Assembly (NCBI GenBank): GCA_036346225.1
Contig: JARFIW010000139.1
Coordinates: 7,750,001 to 7,814,000 of the forward strand
DNA: 64,000 bases
Direction: 5' to 3'
Source of the DNA: Platerodrilus igneus
Lineage: Eukaryota > Arthropoda > Insecta > Coleoptera > Lycidae
Shown here: one piece after another, positions 22,629 through 34,618 of the stretch
Layout: each line of letters begins with the position of its first letter
How positions within the stretch are numbered: the stretch's first letter is position 1
Program-made: the position numbers and the translations under genes
The notes under the pieces: generated by a model
The model's input: the letters and a program-made list of their open reading frames with translations, nothing else
What the model was told of the DNA's origin: nothing
Databases searched by the model: none

Positions 22629-25543
22629 GAATCATTGTGACCTACCAGCATTATGTTCCGTGTTTATTATATGCTACTGAAGAAATTTAAAAAACAATAC
22701 ATGTGAATTGATAAACTTCTTAAAACAAAGAGGTTTGCATGAAGCTTACCGGGAAGCGTTAAAGTTCTACAAATTTTTGCAAAACGTTGTTGTTAAGCGA
22801 ATTCTAAATTTTGTTAGGAATTCTAATTGCAGACTTTCAGAACTCTCCCTGAAGGAGAAACTTTTTCTAAAGCAATTATCTGTACATTCCAGTTTATATA
22901 GTGATGTTATGAAGAGTTTGCCAAAAAGCACGGGTGAATAGAATTACATTTTAAATAGTATTTGCTTTTCTTTTTCAAAATGAGTTATACGCCAGGATTA
23001 GCTTCACGGTTGGTGTACATAAAAATACAATAAATTTGAACATACCGTAAAACAGCTTATGTCTGTTTAATTTTTGCAAAAAAATGGAATAGTTGTGCAT
23101 TATAGAAATGTTTTAGAATTTGATTATGTGCCTATTTTATAATTTATGTACCAAAATTTTGAGTACGCGTGGTAAGACTATTCAATTCAAAATAAAATTC
23201 TAACGGCGCCCCTTTTAACTACATTCTTGAAATGTATCTCAGAGCTTTACATATTAATGCAGGTTTTACACACAAATAAACCAAGTACAAATTTATCCAT
23301 ATCCGTTTGTAATAATTTGCATACAAATAAATATGCAAAACGCTCATACAATACAGCAATATTTATTTAAAAGTTAAATCATATTTTGAACGTTATGATT
23401 ATTGAATATTTATTAAACCCTTGTATCTTCCATGTACAAACTCAAAACAGGTTATTTTAAAATAGATAAAGATAGAACCGTGTAGTTACTTCTCTTTATA
23501 TATTAAATTATATTTTTCGTCGGTGGAATGGGCGATAGGAATAACCAAGAGTATCCGCTCCCACACTGAAGTGTCCTTATCTAACCGGAACCCTTTCCTT
23601 ATTATTCCTTCCTCTTTTAGTAAATCTGTGGCGGTTTCATCGATTTTACCTTCTTGACCGTAACTGGGCATATTCGTGTCCCTCTGTCATAATGGATATA
23701 GTTGGAAGGGTGAGTTCACCCTCTTTCTCGATTTCCTCTATCATATCTAAGTACAATTTCGTGTCAACTATACAACTTTAGTGGAATATGATGGTTTAGA
23801 AAAATTAACGATGTAATTAATGTTGACTTAAAATTGTTTTTAGAACTAATTTACGGACAAAGCGTAAGGAGTTTATAATTTTTGCGCAAATTGTAATGTT
23901 GTAGAAAATCTTTACTAGACATTTTTTGCACTTATTACCTTTCGATTATGTTGACATTAGAATAAGTGCTTGTGACTATAGTTCATTCCAAATAAGAATA
24001 AAGTAGATAACCTTGTACGCAAGGTGGATTTACATAGCTTAAAAAAATTTAAAAATGTGAAAAGTTTGAAATTATAGATATTGATTAGAATTTGTTATGC
24101 ATATTTACACGAGAGATATTTGTTGTAATGCATGGGATCTCGTCTAAATTAAATTAATTCGTAGCACTCCTGCTCCTATTGCGTATTTAAATACAACTTC
24201 AAAGATTAAAACATACCAAATTGTTTAACATAGGACAATATGGCAATATATGACAAAAAAAGACATAACTCACAATTAGTTAGCGGTCTGGTATGTTGGC
24301 AGCGATTCGCTGTTTAAGCCTTACCATAATATATAATTTAACACTTTTCCTTTCCTTTCCTTTTAATAATAATAACAAATATAACCAGTTTAACACGTTG
24401 GCTGCGGCACCAGATATTTTATAAGCACCACTGGTGCGGTTCGGGACATAGGACTTGTTCGTGTTAATCAGGTAATACTTCATTTCCTTATAAATAGAAA
24501 TCATGTAGATATGTTAAAGTTCTTTAAAAACCGTCAGGTTGCTAATATCTATGTAGATCTAGGTATATAAGAAAAAGAAGAAGAGTATTGAAGACCTAGA
24601 CCAAGTTATATTAGTCAAATTATTAGAAATTTAGGTTGTGAAGGGTATGTTTGAACTTTTTAGATTAGCACAGAATAGAAAAAAATTTAGAGCTGCCTCA
24701 AATCGACCTTCAGTAAGGCAGTTTGTTAGTACATCAAACAACTAATAATTTGTCGATAAGTAACATCTATGAAAGTGTAGTTTGAACAGTTGCAGGGCCG
24801 ATGAAGTCAGATAGTTGGTTTACAATTGTCAATTACAAACTATATGAATACACGGTCAAAGATACTTGATATCTCCACTCAATCTAATTTTAAATTCGTA
24901 TTTTTAGCTCTTTAAGAAATTTCTTTGCTGTTTGTTTATGGATAAAACCAAACCATCAACACAGAAATAGCTATCAAAAGTCTTTGACTATTGCAATTAC
25001 AGTAAACAAGGAGGGGGTCAGACTTACTTTGTATAAGCTCATAATTCAATACGACTGAAGGGAATTTGGACTTCCAGCAATGAGGAGGTTTACCATACAA
25101 GCTTTTTGAAGTAGACACAAACAACCAGGCACATCACTATGGCCATCAGATAGTTTCATGTAAACTCCTCCTGAAGCTCACAATAAAGGAATGCAGTTTC
25201 AATATCAAACTGATTTGTGAAGAAATCAATGAAATTGCATTTTTATTTGAACAAGAACACACAAAACAAATTAATGACAACTTTTGTAAAACAACAGCAA
25301 TACTGTCAACACTTTTTATCAAATACACATGCAGTGCTAATAGTTTATTACAACATCACAAAGATATATAATGTGTACATCCATACACTACAATATTTCA
25401 AAATAAATAATTGATATTTAATAAACGTAAAAATATATTTAGTTCGGTTTTTGTGTACAATATGTAAAGTTCTTGACTCATTAAAACGTGTTCGAAATGG
25501 TTCAAAATTCTATTTGATATTGGTACATTATCAACACCCATGT
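22629..25543. other. Intergenic, no host gene recognised
   Basis: AT-rich, 2.9 kb. An open frame at 22708-22941 (TTG start) would encode a helical, Lys/Leu-rich peptide of 77 residues without known motif, and one on the minus strand at 23486-23671 is likewise unassigned. The only recognisable item is a LINE tail remnant at 24570-24745. Confidence 0.5.
24570..24745 (+). pseudogene. LINE ORF tail remnant
   Basis: Reads, with one frame change, a proline/arginine run followed by IIRNLGC, then FELFRLAQNRKKFRAASN and a stop. This resembles the C-terminal tail of RTE-like ORF2 (compare GCRGFREMCRLAQNTNQWRY at about 17760-17820). It is a short and old fragment with no RT in front of it. Confidence 0.45.
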
Positions 25544-27015
25544 TTAGTCGCTCAATTCATCATTGGATAATTCTTCGCTTGAACTTTCCACTCCTAAATT
25601 GATGACAATCTTTTCTACCATTTCTTCTACTATTTCGTCTAAATCCCACATTTGTTTTTCCTCCTTAACTATGTGGTCAATACAATCTTTCCATTGCTCT
25701 GCAGTTACTGTAGATATAGCTCGATTGAAAAGCACTTTCACATCAGCAAGTTTATATGTTGTGTTATTAGCTGTTACATAATTTTTATTTGTGCCCATAT
25801 CAGCTCGACTGGATTTAAAGTGCAGTGGTAAGGAGGCAAACGTAATATGGTTCTTCCAGTACCCTTTACCAGTTCATCGATAACATATGGTGTTGGATGT
25901 GAAAGGGAATGTTGTTTGACTAATTCCAACAACTGTAATTATAATAAATGCATCTCAGTTGAAATATTTTTACTATGAATCCAGTCAATAATGTCTTGTT
26001 TTTTCCAACTTTGAGTTGGCGTTTTCTCTGATTTCATGCTATGATATGGGGCATTATCTATCACAATTACAGGTAATACGCAGGTAATACGCCTTCGAGC
26101 CACTGTTTAAATACATCACCATTCATGTCTTCATGATAATCACCTAATAAAGATTATTATACAAACACAAACTATGTATATTATTAATCCTACCAGTTTT
26201 CTTTGATTCGAAGATCAATAAACCTCCATCAACAAATCCTGTGTCGCTACCAATATGTACAATTAACATACGCTTTCCTTTGCCTGATGGATCCTTTACA
26301 CCAGAAGAAACCCCTTCAATTAAAGCTTGTCTTGCAGTTTTAATTGTTGTATCATATCAAACTTTATTTTTTACATGACCTGCATTCAACCATGTCTCAT
26401 CAGTGTAATAGACTTTTGTCCCTTCGTCGCGATATTTTTTTATTGCGGTTAAGTATTTTCTCTGCCAAAGAACTATTCCAGGTTTTTCAATTAAAATAGG
26501 TTTTCTTGTTCTTTTGTCGTATTTAAAGCCTAATTTCTTCAACACTCTGTACAAGGATGTACGACTGAAGCTAGGTAATGAATCATCACCATTAACAACG
26601 GCTATCACCTTCGATATAGTTGGCAATTTGTTGCAAAGATAGAATGAATGCACATGTCTTCGAATTCCCATTTTCTCAAAATCATCAAGCTTTTCAAAGA
26701 CCGTTAAGCATTTTTTATTTTTCTTTGGTGAACGTGCGATACCAGAATCTTTAATTTGTTTAATTGAATTCCACACTGTGTTTTGTCCAATGCCTGTATC
26801 TATAGCAGTACGTTTCACAGCAGCAGTCTTACTGAGGTTCTTAGCAATGTATGTTAAATACATGTTATATGCCATTAATTTCTGACCACTGTGAATTATC
26901 CTTCCCCTTCGATTTTTTAATAATTGTTGCTCTTGCTCGGCCATCTTTCGAATTGGATGCTAAAATAATAATATACGTGTATTTGACCCATAATTAGTTT
27001 AATTAATCGACATAC
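25544..27015 (-). pseudogene. IS630/Tc1-like transposase pseudogene with introns
   Basis: Transcribed right to left from ATG at 26942-26944. An N-terminal HTH region (MAEQEQQLLKNRRGRIIHSG, then LSKTAAVKRTAIDTGIGQNT) is followed by VYYTDETW (first catalytic Asp), SDTGFVDGGLLIFESKKTG, then DYHEDMN, VIDNAPYHS (second Asp), YVIDELVKG, LRLPPYHCTLNPVELIW (catalytic Glu) and an acidic C-terminus ending SNDELSD. A 50-bp intron (26144-26193, GT...AG on the minus strand) joins KKTG to DYHEDMN. A likely 5' UTR intron is 26960-27015. Defects: TGA after KNKV near 26357, an 11-bp tandem duplication (26070-26091) that shifts the frame, TAA after MHLL, and a 1-base loss before NYVTANN. Ends are not defined; a Tc1-like terminus (AAAACACCCTGTA) lies near 27429. 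Confidence 0.85.
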
Positions 27016-27349
27016 CTCCACAATAATAAAACTCCAAGGAAGTGAGTTCTGACAAGAACTATTGTATACCAGTTTACAAAAAGAAGCGAAGTTATAAATG
27101 AAAATTGAAAATGACTAAGAAAAAACAATAAAGCACAAGATTGATCAAAAACTTAAAGGATGTCAAACGATGGATATTGATTGAATGCCATTTATTTATC
27201 AGGGACCATTAATATTTTTAGAATTACCCACAGCATTGCCAGTTTTAAGTGCAATTCTTATTCTCACCAACACATAATTTAAATTTAGTGGTATCAATCA
27301 ATTAGCATTTTGTGGTGTTGTTGTAAATACAAATTAATTATAATTTCTA

Positions 27350-27352
<3 letters not shown>

Positions 27353-27384
<32 letters not shown>
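27353..27384. repeat. (TA)n microsatellite
   Basis: About 15 uninterrupted TA units between the transposase pseudogene and the old LTR. Confidence 0.95.
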
Positions 27385-27389
<5 letters not shown>

Positions 27390-27442
27390 GTTTTAAAGGG
27401 TTAAAAATAAATACAAACTAAGCAATTTCAAAACACCCTGTA

Positions 27443-29496
27443 TAAAGAAACAAACAGAAATTACGTGCGAAATTTATATTAATTAATTCAATTTTTAAGT
27501 AACGGGTATTAATCAAATTGTACAAATAATAATTAAAAATTTAATAGCTTTGCAAATAATTAAATGGCAGAAGCCAATGCCATGCATTTATTAATTTAAT
27601 TGGAGTTAATTGAACAATTATTGATATATAATAAGCACAAAAGCCTGTAAAAACCCAAGGTGAAGACGCGTTGCTAACAAACGGATATATCAGGAGGGTT
27701 GAAATACCATGAAACGAAGCTCGGAGAATTGTATTTAAAACGTTCATTATGATCGAACACCTGCAAACATTTAAATGTCAAGTTATAATAAATTTGAGTA
27801 GATAAACATGCAGCTTCTTATATTGGAAACGGTTGAATGTTTTAGCATGAAATACTAAACGGGGTTTATTTAAAGTCACGTCGCCAGTCCACGTGTGTTT
27901 AGACAGCAGATAGTCAAGAATATCGATTTTGTACCACTCAGACCAGGGTAGAAAGGGACAGAGAAAACGCATAAATAAGAGACACTAATAGGATAGGAGG
28001 GATTTGTGAAGCGTCACGAGGTTAGTGATTGGTCGATATGTTAGTTTGTTTTGAAACAAGCACGAGGATAGTGGAGAGTGATATTCTTGAAATTTTATAA
28101 CGAGGTATTAAAATTCGCGGAGTTGAAAATGAAGCCGAGTGCAAAATTGCGAGAATGTGTGTTGTTAACAGGGGATTTCGCGTTAAGCAGGTATGGAGAG
28201 GTTACATTCGAAGGTATAAATGCTTTTACAGAACGTGGTGAAAGCCCTTAGGTTTTCGATCGCTCCAAACAACGTATCTGAGTATCACGAGTTGTAAGTA
28301 TTACTAAATCAGTTAAATTATATTACAAGGTGATAATATCTTAATTAAATACGCGGTTAAGTGTGCCGAAATTACATTTTAATAGAGATATCATCTATAA
28401 TTATAATCAACTCGTGTCGGGACATTAAGTAGCGTGGTTTGAAGCATCTAATTAATGAAGAAATAATTTTAAATGGAATTTGGAATTGGTTATACCGGGG
28501 AGGCAGCGTTTGCAGTTTAATTTGGATGGAGTTTTTCTAGTAACAGCTAGAAACGACCTGCAGAACGGACAGAAGAAATAGATGGCATCATCCTCAGAGC
28601 AGAGATCTACTATAAAATTCCAGGTAACGATTTACATTGTGACTTTATAAACTGTGAATATTGGGAGAACGTATGAGAGTGAAATTCCAAGGTAGTGTGT
28701 ATTATTTACGTATTGAACTTAATACGTGTAAAATCTTTATTATGGTATTTAATTAAAAAGTTGAAGGTGTCTATAAAGCATTTAAACGTTCCCTCAGAAC
28801 GTAAAAATTTTGTGAAGAGTACATGGCTTTGTTTTGTTATTTGTTTTAAAAGTATGCAAATGCATAATTAGCTGGGTTATTCTGAGCTCACCCTACCCCA
28901 GAGTTTAGTTAGAGTAAAATGAATAAATAAATTATAAAGAAGGAATTTTAGAGAAGGTATTATTCAAGGTCCATTTACTCCGGGTACAATTTATGTGTTT
29001 AATGATTTAAAAATAAAATACTGGACATTATAAAATAAGGTTTTTCTGAAGTGTAACGTGATCAATGGAATATGGACTATATTGCATTTCATTTGTAAAT
29101 AGTTATAAATAAAAGCTTGTATTTTGGTTGTATTTGTGGTTTTATTGCTAGTGTGTGTGTATGATTGAGAATATGCGAGTGAATCTAGATACCCAAGAGG
29201 GGATCCGAATGAGCTAGCCGGAAGCAGTTGAAGAAGGCCGTTCAACCGAGGATGAGAGGAAAACGGGTAAGGATAATTTTTTTTGTGAAGTAGTTAATGT
29301 TTGAAAATTTGTTATTGTCGAATTTGAAAATTTTATAAAAATTTCGAAAATAATTTATGGTTGGTAAGCATCATACCCGAGTTCCACTGCATAATTTTGA
29401 CGCCCAATTCAGGAGCTGAGGCGATTCTTATAGGGATACACAGCAATTTTTGACGCCCAATTCGTGAGGCTCGATTCAAAAATAAGGTTACACAGC

Positions 29497-29497
<1 letters not shown>
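27443..29497 (+). repeat. Diverged solo LTR of the Gypsy family next door
   Basis: About 2.05 kb related to the LTRs at 29537 and 34615. The clearest match is ACGTGCGAAATTTATATTAA (from 27464), followed by co-linear blocks: AAAGCTCGGAGAATT, ACACCTGC, GTCACGAGG. The right end has the family's ...CACAGCA terminus followed by (AT)n, plus GACGCCCAATTC blocks. No pol is attached, and divergence is far higher than between the other two LTRs. A short gene here is not supported: the minus-strand frames at 27541 and 27778 show no motif. Left boundary uncertain. Confidence 0.65.

Positions 29498-29501
<4 letters not shown>

Positions 29502-29536
<35 letters not shown>
29502..29536. repeat. (AT)n microsatellite at the 5' edge of the Gypsy element
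   Basis: Perfect dinucleotide run between the old LTR end and the first base of the 5' LTR. A matching run follows the 3' LTR at 36729-36773, so the element appears to have landed in an AT microsatellite. This hides the target-site duplication. Confidence 0.9.
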
Positions 29537-29542
<6 letters not shown>

Positions 29543-31652
29543 CTCATATTTAGACCAGGGTAGAAAATTAAATAATCACATCAAATAATTTTAATCACCG
29601 TGTATAATGAATATTATTAGATAATACGCGTTATTAAAACCGTGAAGCATAAAAATTTATTAGTTTCATCAAACATAAGAGATTTAAATCATGTACAAGA
29701 CGCTTTATATCAAAAGAAGCAGTATTAAAAGCTCTACGTGTAATGTAATTATTCCTAAACAAATGGAAATTACGTGCGAAATTTATATTAATTAACCCTA
29801 TTTTAAGTAACCGGTATTGAACAAAACGTACAGATGACAACTAATATTTAGTTAGGATTCACTAAAATTTAAAGGGTATTAATTTTAATTGGAGTTAGTT
29901 GAACCATTATTAATAATAAGCATAAAACTTGTAAAACCCAAGATTATAATACTAGAAAATAAAGCTCGGAGAATTAATATTATGTTGAACACCTGCGTAG
30001 TTTAAATGTCAAATACGGCGAAAATTTTGCAGATAATTAATGGTTCAGAGAATCTTGGGAAAACGTCGCATAATAGTTACAAGAATTGCTAAAGGTGGGT
30101 ATTTCACACTCCATGTGGACTAAAATAATCGATAATACAGAATATCAATTTGCACCAATACGAACAGGTTAGAAAAGGAAAGAGAAATGCGTCAAGCAAA
30201 GACACATATAGTAAAAGGCGGGATTTAAGCAACGTCACGAGGGTCACAATTGGTTGAAAATAGGATGCAAATATCAGAGGTAGAAACAACAATTTCTGTA
30301 CAAAATTAATTAGTTTTTCTCGGACATGCTTGCGTGCCGTGTGTTGAAATTTCTGAGATTTAAATGGGACGAGTGAAAATTCGTAAAAATCGACGCGCGA
30401 GCGACAGACTGGGAACATAGAATGAGGAATTCTTTAGAATTACCCGTTTTGGGGACAAAAGCGACGTGCCGGCTTTTGCTATATATACCGAGATGAATAT
30501 AAACAAGCCCTCTTAGACTCTTAGACTTTTGACGATTCGATGCGTTAAAAGCTCGTACATCCGCGACTTGATTGAAGATGTTAAACAGTGCATTTTAGTT
30601 GATAAAATAATTTAAAATTCTGCTCGTATATTTTAGTGATTCAAAATAGTTGGTTATTTACGTGCTAACATGAATGTACTTCAGTGCACTTAGATACAAG
30701 GTAATAAAATTTAGTTTCACTGTACCAATTAGCAAAATTTACAACGACAAATGTATACACAAAAGTAGGCAGTTTTGGCGTATATTGGGGAAAGAAGTAT
30801 GAAGTTATTTGCTATTTTTCGGGGGTGTTAATAATTGAATGGTTCAAATACGTGTCTGGATCCACGAAACAAGGGTCAGATATACATAGATGAGTTCCGG
30901 AAAAGCCCAGAAACAACTGGTGATGGAGAAAATTTTAAAAGCGTTGAGAATTAGAAGCCGTAAATATAATCCTGTTGGAATGGTGTGATTAACTAAAGGG
31001 ACGATGTACTTTGAAGCTACGAGGACAGTAACCTTCAGGTAAATTATACTATTTTGTTTGACATTTTTGTGTGTGTTGAATAACTTTATAATTGATGTAC
31101 TTTAAATGGACATTAGTGAAATTGTACTAACCATAAAATTTTAATTTTAAGATGAAATTTGCTTGTTGAAGTAGAAAGGAGTATTTAGTTTTGATGTTCG
31201 GTAATATGATGAAAATTTGGGTATGTCTTTGAGCTCAATTAGACGAACCTGGTTAATTAACGTAAAGGGTGGTAGATGCTCCTTTATACTCAGACTCCGG
31301 TCTGCTTATATTGTTATATTAATTAGTAGGCATCCAACAAGGACTTTAATTTTGGATGCACATTAAAATGATAATAAAATTAATCTTGAAATTCTTTTTA
31401 AAAAAACTGAAATTTATGCTGAGTTTAATTTTGAAATTTTAATGTATTCTGAATATTGATGTAAATAGAGTTAACGTTGATGTTTTTGGTAGGAATGTGT
31501 TGTTTTTTTTTATGAATGAGGAGGTTTATAACATTAGGTGAGCAGCCGAGGCGAAAAGAGAATCACAGCCGTTTATGACGCCCAATCTGTGGGACTAGAA
31601 TTTTTTTGTTGATAGGACCCAGTTCCCGCAGTCAAAGGAGAATATCACAGCA
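29537..31652 (+). repeat. 5' LTR of the Gypsy element
   Basis: 2116 bp, from AAAATACTCATATTTAGACC to ...AGAATATCACAGCA. Contains a TATA box at 30480 and, in the downstream part, a good splice-donor-like AGGTAA near 31037. Nearly identical to 34615-36728. The first bases are not the canonical TG, so the exact start is uncertain by a few bases. Confidence 0.88.
30480..30487 (+). promoter_or_regulatory. TATA box in the 5' LTR
   Basis: TATATATA followed after about 20 bases by pyrimidine-rich CTCTTAGACTCTTAGAC. In LTRs this position marks the U3/R border; transcription would start near 30510. The same box is at 35561-35568 in the 3' LTR. Confidence 0.6.
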
Positions 31653-31657
31653 AATTT

Positions 31658-31676
31658 TGGCGACCACAACGTGAGG
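31658..31676 (+). promoter_or_regulatory. tRNA primer-binding site
   Basis: TGGCGACCACAACGTGAGG starts five bases after the LTR end. It begins with TGG, complementary to the CCA end of a tRNA, and matches the style of Gypsy primer-binding sites. The exact tRNA was not determined. Confidence 0.75.
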
Positions 31677-31777
31677 GCTCGAGTTCCAAATAAAATTTTT
31701 GTTATTTTATTCCAAGAAACTGGCGATCTGAGAGAGAGAGTTTCTGTGTGTGTATAAATTTAGGAGTATTTTAGAGT

Positions 31778-33023
31778 GTGTGTGAGCGATTAGAACGTAT
31801 GCAGAGAAAAGAGTGGTTAAGGAGTCAAGGAGTGGAAATTGGAAGTGACGATAGTGCATTGTGTGGGAAAAATTCGAAAATGGAAGAAGCTGGAGGCAGT
31901 AGAGATCAGTCGAGGACGGAATCAGAGGATCAAGGAAATGGGTTAATGATGAGAATGTTTGAGGAAATGCGATTAGCTAGGGAAGAATCTAATAGAGCGA
32001 GGGAGGAGTCCAACCAAAAATTAGAGCAGATAAGCGGGAAAATTGAACAAAATACGAAAGAATTTACAGAATTTAAAAATAGTCTTACCGTAAAAATGGG
32101 GGAGGTTGAAAATAGGGTTGAAAAAAATGAGCATGATATTACAGGTCTTCGACAGGAAATGGGACATTTAAGGTCCGAAGTACGCAATTTTTGTGAAGAA
32201 GAGATTAATGTAAAAATGACAGAAGTGACAGACTCATGTAGGGATCAGTTAGGCAGGGTAGAACGCGAAGTTAGTAGTATCAAATACAACATGTCGAATT
32301 TAACGGGGGATGGTCCCAGATTTTCTACAGGTGGAGTATCATTGGACCAACACATGAAGTTTTATTGCGATAACAGGGTAAATCCACAAATTTTTATTAA
32401 TAGTGTAAGAAATCTAGTGGGAAATTTATTTGACGAACAGACTAAACTAAATACGATAAAGGCTTTATTAAAGGACAATGCGGAGGCATGGTACAATTTA
32501 GTAGGACAGGACATAGACACGTATCAGGACTTTGAAAACAAATTTTACAACATTACTGGAGTGATCACAAACAGGATCAGATTAGGGACGACTTGATTAC
32601 AGGAAAATTTAAGGGAGAGTTTGCAGGAGCTAGGAGCAATATGCCATCCGCAAATACAGTGTGGCCAAACAACTGAATCCACCATTGACGGACAGACAGA
32701 TAATCAAGTACCTATCACGACATTTTGAACTGGAAATTAGACAACACGTGGCCTTACAAAACATCACAGAACGGGAGACATTTTAGAGTATTTACAGAGA
32801 TATGACGATGTATGTGTTGGACGGACAAGAGAGATACGAGAACGAAACGTTAACACAGTTAGGTTTGACAACAGGACACCGAATTATCCGAGACGGCCTG
32901 ACTACAACAGAAATTTTCGACCGAATTGGGAACGACGAGGACAGGAATACAGGAGCAATAGTGCGACTAGGGGACCGACGCCAAGACCTAGTTACACGCG
33001 ACAGAACAGTTTACCGGAGGTAA
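31778..33023 (+). pseudogene. Gypsy gag, frameshifted
   Basis: An open stretch 31778-32596 starts a gag-like protein with a long charged coiled coil (about residues 60-170; EEMRLAREESNRAREESNQK, then KIEQNTKEFTEF). It is followed by a capsid-like part: FINSVRNLVGNLFDEQTKLN, AEAWYNLVGQDIDTYQDFEN. A one-base loss near 32552 moves the continuation (YWSDHKQDQIRDDLITGKF) to another frame. A further shift near 32655 leads to LNPPLTDRQIIKYLSRHFEL and then an Arg-rich tail up to 33023. No CCHC knuckle is seen; the Arg-rich tail may replace it. The capsid pattern 'YWS...Q...R..L..GKF' supports gag. Confidence 0.75.
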
Positions 33024-33269
33024 ACAGGACTGTGACCAGCACGCCGAATAGAGACAGGGACACGGATATTAACACGAGGAGGACGTACGCACAGGTTGTA
33101 GAAGGACAACCAGGACCAAGCACGGAAAACAGGATGGGACAGGATTTTTAGAACGCGACAGACCACTAGATTTCTGTGTAAATGTATATGAACATCCACG
33201 TGAATTTTTCAAAATTGAGGAGGAAGTAGAGCCAGAAACTGAGGAAAAATTATGTTTGCCAATTATTAA

Positions 33270-34178
33270 TTTAGAAATTTTGAGAATAATGTAGAAGTAT
33301 TACTTGATACAGGGGCAGAGGCGAGTTTAATATCGGAGGAATTCGTCAGCAAAATTAGGGATAAGGTTTGTGATAGAATTATGCCTATAAAACGTAGCCA
33401 TTTAGTAGCTCCAAATAAAAAGAAGTTTGCTGTAGTAAATAGTGTTGTGGTGCTTAGGATAGATATAGGAGGTTTAAGCTGTGAACAGGAGTTTGTAATT
33501 GTACCTGGACTGAAGTTTCAGAGCATTTTAGGTGTTGACTGTATGATGAAGTTAGGGGTTTTGATAGATATGGAAAGGAAGGTAATAAGGATTAAGGATA
33601 GGGTAGTGCCATGGAAGGGCAGTTATGAAGTCACAGAGGATGACACGGGGTTTAGTATTAATGTAGTAGAGGTAGAGGATGATGAAAGTAAACAGATCAA
33701 CACAATAAGATGTCCAGAGGAAAGGAAAGTAGAGGTTCAAGCTTTAATACAAAAACATGCAGAAGTAGTGGGGGTAGAAGCAGCATATCAGGAGCAGGTG
33801 AAGGCGAAATTAAGTAAAGATGGCAAATTTGTTTTTAATAAAGTAGATTTAAGGGATTCATTCTGGCGGATTCCATTACACAAAAATTCTAGAAGGTACG
33901 TAGGGTTTTCCATAGAGGGAAAAATCGATAATTGTAAAGTAGTATCGTTTGGTTTGTCGGCAGAAAGGGAAACAAGAATAAATGAGAAACAGACAAGTGT
34001 AGGGACTGAAGAAGAAGTAATATTTAAGAGTCAGGATAAGAGGGATGATAAGTTTATTGTATGTGAGATAATAGAGATGTTAAGTATAGATATAGAAGGG
34101 GGAGAAATAGGGATGAAGAGTATTAGGTTGGTGAGAAGAAAGACTTGGAGGGTCAAGAAGAGAGTTAGATTTAAATAG
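33270..34178 (+). pseudogene. Gypsy pol: protease and truncated RT
   Basis: Protease active site VLLDTGAEASLISEEF near 33295-33345, with the flap and end of the protease in ILGVDCMMKLGVLIDMERKV. After about 40 residues the frame jumps to a mid-RT block (FNKVDLRDSFWRIPLHKNSR, then RYVGFSIEGKI and VVSFGLSAE). The N-terminal RT segment between protease and motif A is missing, and the catalytic YVDD, RNase H and integrase are absent downstream. The rest (from about 33970) is a Lys/Arg/Glu-rich open stretch without a domain. Enzyme activity is not expected beyond possibly the protease. Confidence 0.8.
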
Positions 34179-34560
34179 GATAGGGATAGAATAGGTGTAT
34201 ATAGAAGAGTAGAAGTAGGTGTGTATTGAAAATAAAGCTAGGTATAGGATAAATATGGGAGATAATTAGGAATAGGTTTAGGATGAGAATAAAGAGTAAA
34301 TGTAGGAAGAAAATAAGATAGGTTAAGTGTAGATATTTCATAGAAGATTAGTGGAGAGTTAGGAATAGAGTAAGAGTAGGATAGGCATATAGGATTAGGT
34401 AGGGGGAAGTAAAGTATAGTGAAAATTAGTTAAAAGTTAGGAATAGGATAAGGATATAGGATAGGTGTAAATTTTTTTTTTCGATTGGAGACAAAGTAGG
34501 TAAGTTAGATAGATAAGTTAGAGAGAGATAGGCAGTTTTTTTTTGTAATTTGTTTGTCTA
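34179..34560 (+). other. Purine-rich degenerate repeat
   Basis: About 380 bp in which the plus strand is overwhelmingly A and G with scattered T (recurring TAGGATAGG, GGAATAGG, GATAGGT) and almost no C. It directly follows the truncated pol and precedes the polypurine tract and 3' LTR. It replaces the missing RNase H/integrase region. Confidence 0.7.
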
Positions 34561-34608
34561 AATACTTAATATTTGCATTCAAATAAGTGGGATTATTTGT
34601 ATTCAAAT

Positions 34609-34618
34609 AGGGGGAAAA
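34609..34618 (+). promoter_or_regulatory. Polypurine tract
   Basis: AGGGGGAAAA at the edge of the 3' LTR, the expected plus-strand primer site of an LTR element. Confidence 0.7.

Noticed and set aside
22708..22941. Open frame of 77 codons next to the long-TIR element
   Set aside because: TTG start, no motif, lies outside the element; insufficient support for a gene.
30104..30418. Minus-strand open frame of 104 codons in the 5' LTR, repeated as 112 codons at 35200-35538
   Set aside because: The LTRs are nearly identical copies, so conservation is automatic. The product is hydrophobic without motifs and the frame is antisense to the LTR.
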